From contig CATNEN010000038.1 of the NCBI GenBank assembly GCA_950097015.1, positions 3,951,001-4,015,000 of the forward strand: a stretch of 64,000 nucleotides of DNA, written 5' to 3'. Positions within the stretch are counted from its first letter, which is position 1; every line of letters begins with the position of its first letter. The notes beneath the pieces were generated by a model that was given only the letters and a program-made list of their open reading frames with translations, did no database searches and was not told where the DNA came from. Below are positions 34,859 to 46,800 of this stretch, in pieces. The translations under genes were made by a program, and so were the position numbers. This DNA comes from Macrostomum hystrix. Lineage: Eukaryota > Platyhelminthes > Macrostomidae.

Positions 34859-37800
34859 GTAAGTTCGAGATAATGTGCCAATAAATATGTAGATTTAAGA
34901 CAAACAGTGCACTGCAATCATTCCCATCCAACAGCACAATGCCCGAAGGGTTATACTAAGCGCACAATTCGTAAAAAAGTGTACGTTGGAAGAAAAGTCA
35001 GTGGATCGGAAAAGAAGTGCAGTTGTATCGGGACCAAGACTGACAAAAAGCCGTCGAAAAAGAATTCCATCGACATGGCCTTCGTGGTGGACGTCACTGG
35101 CAGCATGGGATCCGTCATCAGCGCAATCAAGGCCAAGATCAGCGAGGTCATCAACGCAAACTCCGAGTCTCATGTTGTAAGTTAGTTTCCTTTACGAATT
35201 TCGATTATGATTGATGAATTCAAGTTCCGACTTTATCAAAGCATATCTCTCCAATGTTTGCTGCAGGTAGACAAATTCGTGCTGGTTCCATTCGGTGATC
35301 CGAACGTCGGTCCAGTGACCGTCACTCAGGCGAGAACAAAAAGCGCAGTGGTCACTCTGCTCAGAGCATTGAACTCAATGAGAGCGTCAGGTGGTGGCGA
35401 CTGTCCCGAGTTCAGCCACTCCGGCATGTACGAGGCTCTGACGCGAGTGAAGGACAACTCTATCGTGTATGTGTTTACAGATGCGAGCGCGTCATCTCGG
35501 GACAGGCGGTGAGTTCAAACACTTTCAAGCACTGCTAGCTCATTAAGAAAATCGCTTTATGCTTCCACTAAAAATGGAATTGTTTCCAGAAAGGAGAACG
35601 ACGTCCGAGCTCTCGCTGAGAGAAAGAACGTGCAGCTGAACTTCCTGCTGAGCGGAAATCTATGCGGGCAGCACGACTCGTATCGCAGCTTGTCTCAGTC
35701 GGCCAGGGGCGCCTGGATCAAGATGAGCAGCTCCCAGGCCAGTCGAGTGATGAGCTTCGTCAGCCGAGCGTTGTCACACGGAGCGGCAGAGCTGAGAGGG
35801 ATGAACCGCGACAGTCTGTCTACGTTCGTATCGAAGCGTGAGAAGTGCACCTGTCGCAATGTTCCTCGAGTGACAGCCAAGTACTCATATGTCAACGCCG
35901 TGACATGCTTGAAGAAATCATCAGGAGGTACGTCGAAGCGATGCCCCCGTGGCTTCAGCCTGACGAAGGGACGTTGTGTGAAGCACAGTTCATCGTTGCG
36001 CAGATGTCCGCCTGGCTTCAGCATGCAGACTAGGCGAGAGAAGGTAGTAGCCGGCAAACGGGCAGTCGGCGGATTCGTCAAGACTTGTAAGTGTCTAGAT
36101 GGCAAGCCGCCCTCAACGATCATAAAGAGAGTGATGGACATGGCCTTTGTCGTAGACGTGAGTGGCAGCATGAGCCGAGTGATCAGCGGAATCAAGAACA
36201 AGATCAGAGAGGTCATCGATGCAAACTCGCATTACGGAGTTGTGAGTAGTCTATTGATTTTACTGGCTTAAAACCGCTTCTATTTTATTACTTAATATAT
36301 TCGAAACATTTTAAATGCCACTAGGTGGATAACTTTGTGCTGGTTCCGTTCGGTGATCCGGTTGTTGGTCCACGAATCGTTAGTCGCGCTAACGATTTGA
36401 GATCGCGCCAGGAGCTGCTCGACGCCGTCAATCGCATGCGGGCAGCCGGTGGTGGCGACTGTCCAGAGATGAGTCGCTCGGGCATGTACCAGGCGGCATC
36501 CGTGCTGAAGCCGGGCTCCATCATGTACGTCTTCACCGACGCCAGCGCGTCAATCAGGGACAAAGTGTAAGCAAAACATTTTGAGGGGAGATTTTTTACG
36601 CTTACTTTTTATGCAACCAGAAATTGCTGTCTTAATATTTATGATTTTAATATACAGCACGTGAACTGGATGTTGCCAACAGTTCTTAAATTTGGACTCA
36701 AAGCAGAAAACTTGAAGAAGCAGGTACAAATCTAATTTTAAGTAGTATACGTGTCATACAGCGCCAGCTCATTTATTTTGAGATTTTGCTAAAGTTGACG
36801 TGAAAAACAAGCAAAAAGTTAAACTAAAAATCTTGAATATCACGTTTCAATATACTACCATACTCCATGCAGAACCGAATTAGCGCTTGCCAAGCTAATC
36901 AGCAGTCGAAATATCCAGGTGAACTTCCTAATCTCTGGACACCTGTGCGGACAGCGCACTGCCTACAAGGCTCTGGCATCGAGCAGCAGCGGTTCATGGA
37001 CAAAGATGAGCAACAGCATGTCTGACCGAGTTCTGTCCTTCATCAGCAGGGCCATGGCTCACGGTGCCAGCGGCATGCGCCAACTGAACCGCAGCGGACT
37101 GGCCACTTTTTTGCGGCACCACAACCGCTGTCGGTGCACCCGCAGCCGCCGCACAGTCGAGACCTACAAGTACGTGACCGTGCGCCGGTGCATGAGGCGC
37201 AGCGACTCAAGGACTGACAGTGGCAGCTCTGGTGGCAGCCGTGGACGACGTCGCTGCCCGCCGGGATTCCGGCTAGAGCGCGCTGCCCGTGACGGAAGTA
37301 TCAGATGCATTCGAAAAACTGCAGGTGAGTGTCAGAATATAAAATGGTCAATTTCAGTCTGCTTTTTTTATCATTTTGTAGGACCTAAGACAGTACTTTC
37401 TGACTATGGGCTATGCCAATAAGTTAGTGCAAGCGAATATTTTAGAAAGTGAAAGTTGACTGAAAACTCCCGTATTTAATGGCATTGACAAAACATGGAG
37501 TGAAGAAAACTTTCTTGCCTCTGATTATCGCTCAGTGCTCGAGTACTCAAGATCACCCATAAAAAACAAATTTGTGTTTCTCTCCAATCCTCTCTTAGAG
37601 GTGTACGGTGGGCCAAGACCCAAGCACGAGCCGTTCTATGACTTGTACAAGTCATTACCGGATCGTTTATTGTGTACAACTTATGTGGAATACTTTTCTC
37701 TAGAATAGTGCTGCATTGCAATCAGTAACTAATTGTCTGCAGCTAATGCATGACTTCAGAACTCTGGTTCCATTCTAAGTTAATAAGCACCTGCATTATT

Positions 37801-40800
37801 TCAGCGCGATGTGCTGCCGGTATGAAAAGAGCTGGACGAAAGTGCGTTAGTAAGTGCTAGTCACCTTCCTAATAAGTAATTTTTTAACGTAAAAAGGATA
37901 TTTCTATTTCTCAAAAACATACGAAAAAACGAAAAACAGAAAGCTGCCCAGCTGGAACAAAGGCAAACGGAAGCGACTGCGTTCGTGTTCGCTGCTCCAG
38001 GCACTTCCGGCTGTATGGCGACAAATGCATCAGAGGTAAGTTTCCGGAGTCTTAAAAATTATTGTGGCTTGTACTTTAAGTCAATCTTGGAATGATCGCT
38101 CATTGATTTAGTGCACTGCCCGAGAAACATGAAAACCAGGCGAGTTCGATCTCGCGTTCAAGTCGGCACTCGAGTGTCCGGATACACAAAGAAGTGCAGT
38201 TGCATCGGGACCAAGACTGACAAAAAGCCGTCGAAAAAGAATTCCATCGACATGGCCTTCGTGGTGGACGTCACTGGCAGCATGGGATCCGTCATCAGCG
38301 CAATCAAGGCCAAGATCAGCGAGGTCATCAACGCAAACTCCGAGTCTCATGTTGTAAGTTAGTTTCCTTTACGAATTTCGATTATGATTGATGAATTCAA
38401 GTTCCGACTTTATCAAAGCATATCTCTCCAATGTTTGCTGCAGGTAGACAAATTCGTGCTGGTTCCATTCGGTGATCCGAACGTCGGTCCAGTGACCGTC
38501 ACTCAGGCGAGGACAAAAAGCGCAGTGGTCACTCTGCTCGGAGCATTGAACTCAATGAGAGCGTCAGGTGGTGGCGACTGTCCCGAGTTCAGCCACTCCG
38601 GCATGTACGAGGCTCTGACGCGAGTGAAGGACAACTCTATCGTGTATGTGTTTACAGATGCGAGCGCGTCATCTCGGGACAGGCGGTGAGTTCAAACACT
38701 TTCAAGCACTGCTAGCTCATAAGAAAATCGCTTTATGCTTCCACTAAAAACGGAATTGTTTCCAGAAAGGAGAACGACGTCCGAGCTCTCGCTGAGAGAA
38801 AGAACGTGCAGCTGAACTTCCTGCTGAGCGGAAATCTATGCGGGCAGCACGACTCGTATCGCAGCTTGTCTCAGTCGGCCAAGGGCGCCTGGATCAAGAT
38901 AAGCAGCTCCCAGGCCAGTCGAGTGATGAGCTTCGTCAGCCGAGCGTTGTCACACGGAGCGGCAGAGCTGAGAGGGATGAACCGCGACAGTCTGTCTACG
39001 TTCGTATCGAAGCGTGAGAAGTGCACCTGTCGCAATGTTCCTCGAGTGACAGCCCAGTACTCATATGTCGATTCGGTCACGTGCACCAGACGTTCAGTAG
39101 GCCGATGTCGGCGTGGATACAGGCTTGTGAGAGGAAAATGTGTCAGATCAACCAAGCGGTGTGGACGAGGATACAGGCTTGTGAAAGGAAAATGTGTCAG
39201 ATCCGCCTCTAGATGCGGAAGAGGATACAGGCTATTGAAGGGCAAGTGCGTTGCAGCAGAAGTCGGAGGTAAGTTTTCTGTGAGGTCCGGATTTCTTTCT
39301 TGATTTTTTCGCATCTAACGAGAAAAATGCTTTTCAGTTTCATGTGGCGCATTCCGTTGCACTGGTGGAATGTCTTGCTTAAAGAAGTACCGCTACTCGG
39401 CCCCGGTCAGAGCAGCAGCGAGCAAAGCACACAGCGCCCGTCTAGCCAGCGCCGCTCGGTGGTACAATGCCAGAAGAGCGGCTGAAGCCCGGCGTCATCA
39501 AGTTTTTATTAGAAGTTTCGCAGCTCGTTTCTCAGGTTTGGCCCAGCTTACAACTGATTACAGCTGCCTATAGTGACGATTGCAAATATAAAACCCCTTA
39601 CCTGTTTAGCTATCCGTCTGTCACGTTTCTGCGAACACCAAACCGGGACTCTAAGCTGCCCACGAGGAACGACCATCGACATTGTGAAAGGATTTTACGG
39701 TCGCATGTCGAACAAGCTCTGTAACAGAGGGCCAATTCGGACTACTTCTTGTTCGGCAGGCTCTGCCAACTCGCGAATCAAAAACACCTGCCAGAACAGA
39801 CAGTGGTGTCGTGTGTCTGCGAGCAATAGCGCATTTGGCGATCCCTGCGTTGGAACAATCAAGTATGTGGAGGTCCAGTTCAAATGCAGGGCGTCAAGAG
39901 CTACTGAATCTGCGAAAACTGCAGAGAACGCAAGGTATGCAGCTGCTCTGCGCGCGCTGACAAACAGCTACAACTTGATGAAGGCAAAGTACAATGAGTC
40001 ACTAAAGCGAGTACAGTCCATGGTTAGCAGATGCGCCTTTTCCGCTCCCAGGGCAGGTGAGATATCGTGAAATCACGAAGTTCGTTTCGCTCAATTTAAA
40101 TTATCCTATCGAGTAAAAAGCGGCAGATTAAAACATATTTATTGCTCTGCAGATGCTTGCAAAGCAGTTCGATGCGATCAGGGCACAAAGTGTGCGGTGA
40201 GAAGACAGAGTTTTGCTGGAAAGATGGCTTACAAAGCGGTGTGCGTGAGAGTGCCATCTGAAGGTAAGTTTTTGAAGTTCCATCTAACCCAATGCATGTT
40301 GTTAGACAATGTAACAGACGAATGAAATAATCGAATCTACAGTTCTGTGCGCCAGAATCAGCTGCGGCCGTGGTCGTCGCTGCGTTGTTATAAGTACAAA
40401 GCAACGTATTGGACGGGGGGTAAAAGTTGTCAAGTCCGCCAAATGCCAGCCAAAGAAGGGTAAGAATTGCTTTTTCCATGTGCTGTGCTGAGTCCAGCTG
40501 TCAGTTGCATTGGTCCAGCCGACTTTAAGAAGCACAATAACTGAATTTTATATCTGCAGATCTCTGCAGCACAAAGAGGTGCAGCTCGGGCTCCCGATGC
40601 CGAGTTGTCTACCGATTCAGGAAAGTGGTTCGCCGAGTACGCAGGCGCCAGAGACGATGCTCCTGCAAGAAGGCTGGAAGCAAGCCAGCCAAAGCTGCAG
40701 CTAGAGGGGGCTCCGTTGACATGGCGTTTGTAATTGATACGACTGGCAGTATGGGTCGAGTGATTCGCAGCATCCAGACCAACATTATAGAAATTGTCAG

Positions 40801-43800
40801 GGCAAGCAAGGGCACAGTCAGCAGGTTTGTTGTGGCGCCATTTAACGATCCAAAGGTGATTTCTATTCTAAAAAGCACGTTTTCTCTAATCTATATTACC
40901 ACTGATAACAAAAGTCGGTCTTGACTAAATTTATCTAGGCTGGCCCGCTGACCGTCAGCACTAGTGCGAAGCCCATTGTGTCAGCAATCAAGCGCCTCCG
41001 AGCCAGCGGCGGCGGTGACTGTCCGGAGATGGCCATGCATGGTATTCTTGAAGCCGCCAATAAGGTGAACCGCGGCTCCGTCATCTACGTGTTTACCGAC
41101 GCCAGTGCCAAGGACTACGGCCTGCTAAAGAAGGTGATGCGATTATTATCTGAGCTTCTTCTTGAACTAATTCTCCCGAATAATTTGTTCTCGTTCTGTC
41201 TTTTTTTGTAGGTTCGCAATGTAGTAGACAGAAAGGATTTGCAGATGGTGTTTATTGTGACTGGGAGACTGTGCGGAAGCAGCTACCACAATGAGTACCA
41301 GGCTCTCGCTAAGGGTAACGGTCGCGTGGTTACACTGCACAGCAGAAACATCGACAAGGTTTTGAGCTTTATCCGTCGCGCTGTAGCCTTCGGCAGCTCC
41401 CGTCTAAGAAGCATGAACGTATCTGATCTGAGCAGCTATGTTGGAAAGTGCAAGTGCAGAAAAGTAACCCGTGTCATTAAAAAGACGTACAGGCAGTACT
41501 ATCGGGTGGCAACCTGCACCCGTCGATCTCCGGGTGACTGCTCGTCTAGGAAGTGCAGCAAGGGCTTTAAGTGCGTCACAATCAGAACGCAGTCTTTGCT
41601 TAGTAAAGCTATCACGCGTTGCGTTCGTTCAAGCAGTAAGTTACGAGCTGGATACTTGGTATCGCAAACAAGTAGATTTAATTTACATACCATATTTTCA
41701 TTGAGCCAATAATTAAATTATTTCAACAGACCCGTGCAACAACGTAAAATGCAGCGTCGGATTCACCTGCAAGGTGCGCCACTATGGTCGCGTGTACGTC
41801 AGAGGTGGGCGCAGGTACCGACTAGTCAGATTCAAGGCAGCATGTGTACGAGTCAACAACGGTAAGTGAATTGCAATCTATTAACATTATTACTTTTCGT
41901 GTGTCGATACATTACAAGCTTTGTGGAGCAGTTCGTTTGCCTTTTGTGCCAGATCTTTGCGCCCGAGTTCGCTGCGGACGATTTAGACGCTGCGTTGTTG
42001 CGAATCGGTTTAGCCAGGCGTACAGGACTCAAAGCGCCAAGCGTTACAAACTAATGCTAGCCCGCCGAGCTGCTGAATTAAAAAAGCGCAAGGCTTCCTT
42101 TGAACGGCGGTTTGCTGCTAGATTGAAGGGTCTCACCCAACGAGGATCAAAGAGGGATCGAAAATCAGGTGATTTGGTCACTTACTGGCTTTTTAAACTA
42201 TTATGAGCTAAGAATGTATTATCCGATGCGTTTAATCCGCAACGCATCGGCTACCGTTCAAATTTTTTCAGTTGATAAGCTTAAAAAAAGGCTGAATCAA
42301 CAGCGCAAGTCCTACCTGGCTGTTTTGGATAGACTTTACAAGCGAAGCCTAGCTCAGCTGCGGACTGCATTCAACAGATCCAAGACTATGACCGTTAGGT
42401 GTGTAGGACCAAAGACTGAGAAGAGTAAGTTGGCGATCAACGAAATTAATCATCCTATTCATAGAGGTCCTAAAATCTATACTAGTAAATTTTTGCATTT
42501 TGCAGATCCATGCAGCAGGGTTAAATGTCGCTTAGGCAAGACTTGTACTTCCAAGGTGTCAAGAAGTGGACGGATGACCTCGCGATGTGTAAAGACGAAA
42601 AGTAATTTAAAACGAAACTTACGTAACTGCTTAAACACTTAAAGATTAAACTTCAACTACATAGTACTTCGGGATGCGAAACGATAGTTATTTTTGCCAA
42701 AAACCGTCCCTTCAGATCTTTGCAGTACCAAGAAGTGTCCCAAGGGTACAAGATGCGTCATCAGCAGTGCCGTCACATCAGATGGTCGTAAATATAGGGA
42801 AACCAGAAGAAGGCAAGGCCAAAAGTATGTGAAAGCTCGCCACGCTCTGAGATCCAGGTATACAGCCACATACCGCGCCACCAAGTCTACACTAAGAAGC
42901 GCTAAGAAGTCGTTCAGAAGAGCCATCGTGACAGCTAAAAAGTCTAAAAGAGCTTCAACAATTCGAGCACTGAAGACTTCATGGAGGTCGCAGCAGAAGC
43001 GTCTTAGAGCAAGTCTCCGTCAGCTAACAAGTCGCTATATTTTAGCGACTCGGGCGCTCCGAGCGGCATACAAGCGTAACTTACTCAAAGTGTCCAAGAC
43101 ATACAAAAAGCGTCAGCTGGTCAAGAAGTTCGCCCAGTGCCGAGCCGATCCATGCGCCAGAGCCAAGTGCAAATCCGGCTACAGATGTTCTGTTGTGCGA
43201 CGTTACACCAAAAAATTCGCATCCTACGTCCAGCACAGACGTCTCGTCATGCAGGCATTCTTCAAGAAAGTGCGTAGTCTGCGAAAAGCGCCCACCAAGA
43301 AATCTCGGGGCAGGCGCGTTAGCTATCAGGAGTACAGAAAGATGGCCAGTAAAGCCGGAAAATCCCTATCGCAAAATTTGAAGGCACTACGCAAAAAATA
43401 TGGAGAATCAACGTTCAAGAATAGAGTGAAAGAAGTTGCAAGATGCATTCCAAGACCACAGCGTAAGTGATGTCTTTGATAATCGCATTAGAATAAAGCA
43501 TTAAAAGGAGCTATTTACAATTTCAGGAACATGCCTTCATAAGAAGTGTGGGGCTGGAACTAGATGCGTTGTGCGGAGTGTTCCGACTTGGTGGTACAAG
43601 TTATACCGAAAAAGTGTCAAGCGAGCCTACCTAAGATTTAAGACTCGATTACAAACTGTTGTCGCTCGACTGAGTCGTCAAGGTCGCAGTAGCAGGCAGA
43701 AACTCAGCAGGCGTGTAAGATCCAAGGAAAGAAGAGGCGGCAGACGACTGAGATCCAAGGGAAGACGAGGCGGCAGACGTGTGAGATCCAAGGGAAGACG

Positions 43801-46800
43801 AGGCGGCAGACGACTGAGATCCAAGGGAAGACGAGGCGGCAGACGTGTGAGATCCAAGGGAAGACGAGGCGGCAGACGACTGAGATCCAAGGGAAGACGA
43901 GGCGGCAGACGACTGAGATCCAAGGGAAGACGAGGCGGCAGACGACTGAGATCCAAGGGAAGACGAGGCGGCAGACGTGTGAGATCCAAGGGAAAACGAG
44001 GCGGCAGACGTGTGAGATCCAAGGGAAGACGAGGCGGCAGACGTGTGAGATCCAAGGGAAGACGAGGCGGCAGACGTGTGAGATCCAAGGGAAGACGAGG
44101 CGGCAGACGACTGAGATCCAAGGGAAGACGAGGCGGCAGACGACTGAGATCCAAGGGAAGACGAGGCGGCAGACGTGTGAGATCCAAGGGAAAACGAGGC
44201 GGCAGACGTGTGAGATCCAAGGGAAGACGAGGCGGCAGACGTGTGAGATCCAAGGGAAGACGAGGCGGCAGACGTGTGCGATCCAAGGGAAAACGAGGCG
44301 GCAGACGTGTGAGATCCAAGGGAAGACGAGGCGGCAGACGTGTGCGATCCAAGGGAAAACGAGGCGGCAGACGTGTGAGATCCAAGGGAAGACGAGGCGG
44401 CAGACGACTGAGATCCAAGGGAAGACGAGGCGGCAGTCAACAAAAATCCAAGGTTAACAAGCGAGCCAGTCGTCGAATTAAGACAGCCAAGTCTCGTCTG
44501 TGGGGTCGGTTTAAGAAAGCCGTTAAGCGCTATCGCAAAAAGTTTAGAGCCAGTCAAAGCAAGATCTCCGCTCGCCGATGGAAGAAGTACTCTCACTCAA
44601 GCCAAAAGGTTCGTGCATCTGCCTTCCGACGCATACGAAGCGAAGCTCAGAAATATGCAAGACGAGTCAATAAGCTCAAGGGTTGGTTTTCTAGGAGAAT
44701 AGAAATCTACAAGAAGCGCATGGAGGCAGTGCGGAAGATGTCTGGAGCAAAGAGAGTAAAGGCCAGAGCTGGCCTTCTGAGGTTCTACCAGCGGACAATG
44801 AAATTGTACAGAGAACGGCTCACGGTTGCGACAAAGAAGTACTATAAACAGCGAAGTAGAATGCTGAAGAAACTTGAAAAGCGGTTGTCTCGCGCCCGAG
44901 GAAAGACCAGAGATCTACGAAAAAGGCGCTTTGTGAGACGTGCTATCTGCATGCCCATCAACCCGTGCTCGGCCAAGAGATGCCATCAAGGATTCGTCTG
45001 TCGAGTGCGCCGTGTCCGAAGCGGCAGAAATCCAAGATTTAAGAAGATTGCGCGCTGCGAGAGATATGGTAGGAAAACTCGCGTTCTGACTCAATTGGAA
45101 AATGCGAAGATACAATGCTTAAATGTATTCGTATACACATGTACACATGTACATCTAGGGAAATTATGAACTATTGGTATTTATGAAACTTTGTAATCAC
45201 ACAATGAGTATACTAGTACTTCTGCCGGCTAGACCATTTAAAGCCGAAGCTGAAAACCGAAAATACTAAAAATCTGTAGCGAAATATGTTTCTTAACAAA
45301 GGCTAAGCGTCTAATTATTAGCATTATATTGCATTATCCACTTAAAGATCCGTGCAAGAATATCAAGTGCTCACGTTCAAGCCGGTGCGTAGTCAGACGA
45401 ACAGCCACAAAGGAACTCCAGGCTTATCGCTGGTACGCCCGCAAGTCTAGCCGACGCCACAACAAGGCAGTAAAGAGTCTGCGAAGGAACATTCGCCAAC
45501 GTGTGCGCAAGATTAAAAGGCATGCGATCAGGCGTTACAAACGACAGGTGCGGACTGTCCGTCGCAGACTTAGTGGCCGCCGATTTGCTAGTCGCATTGG
45601 AGGCCTGAAGCAATCTCTGGTCAGAAGATTGCAGCGCTGCAACAGGCGGGCGCGTAGAGATTACAAGCGCGGTAAAGCTGCCCTCAGACGTAGGCTCAGG
45701 CGAGTTCTGAAGCGCCACTTCCGGCGATACCTGCGGCACCATCGACGCTATTCAGTGAGAGCTGTGTGCGTCGCTGCTGAACAAGGTGAGTAAATGAAAA
45801 AATTGGAAATGAGGAATGAGCTAGAAGTAAATCCATGAGAAATATCTCGTTACTAGGAGAATTCATTGTAAAAAGTACACTACTTTATCGACCAGAAGAA
45901 CCCCAAATAATAGTTGTACAACAATGTCATATCGAATATATCGCGTATTTTAGTGATAATTATTCGTGTGCTTCTCACTTTTCCGACGGTTTTTTCGATG
46001 CCTTCTAGATCCATGCAGCAAGAAGCGTTGCCCCAGCGGGTCCAGGTGCATTGTACGCCGACAGCGAGCTGCACAGTACAAGCGATTCGTGGCCACCAGA
46101 CGGCGCTACCTCAGGAGTTACCGCATGACCCGAATCCACAAAACGCGACGCGTGCGGGCCGCCTTTAGAAGGAAACTGCAGAAGTTGCTGCTGAACTACA
46201 AGAAGCTGGGAGCTTTTAAGTTCCAGCTTGTAGCAAAGTGTTCAAAGAAAGGCAAGTCATGAATAAATTGCAAATTTCTTTTTAAGTGAGCATGTACCTC
46301 GCAGTTTCAAATAGTAAATAAAATTAGAAAAACGTATTGTGACTCGTAAAACTTTTAGCCTATTGTCCAAGAGGATACTTCCGCAGTGGAAGCCAATGTG
46401 TCCGATACGTTGAAGTCTGTCCCGAGTCCTACGTCCGCATTAGAAGACGTCGCGGATACCGCTGCATCAGTAAGTCTGTTTAAGATAAATTTTGCCACTT
46501 TTCAATGAAACATTGTGATGAGAAAAAGTTTTCAATGCCTCGAATTCTGACTTCTATCCTCCAGGGTATTACAGAGTTTGCCCGGCTGGATACATGCACT
46601 TCGACAATCTCTGCGTGAAGTCGTGCCCACCAGGAACTAGAAGGTCGTCAAAGCGAGCATGCAAAGGTAGAGTCAAACGGTCTTTACAGAATTTTCATTG
46701 ACGCAAAAATTCCCGATTATTATGACCACTTTTATTTTAGTCGTAAAGTCATGCAGCACATTCCTGAACAATACAAAATGTGTGAGGGCTTGTCCGAAGA

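Noticed and set aside
36650-36872. Possible extra coding exon in the long intron between exons 11 and 12
   Set aside because: Joining exon 11 directly to exon 12 keeps the phase and restores the vWA fold (HLCG strand), so no extra exon is needed.
43649-44596. Minus-strand frames of 246-315 codons across exon 30
   Set aside because: They are shadows of the 30-bp coding repeat. The plus frame is continuous with flanking Cys modules and splice sites.
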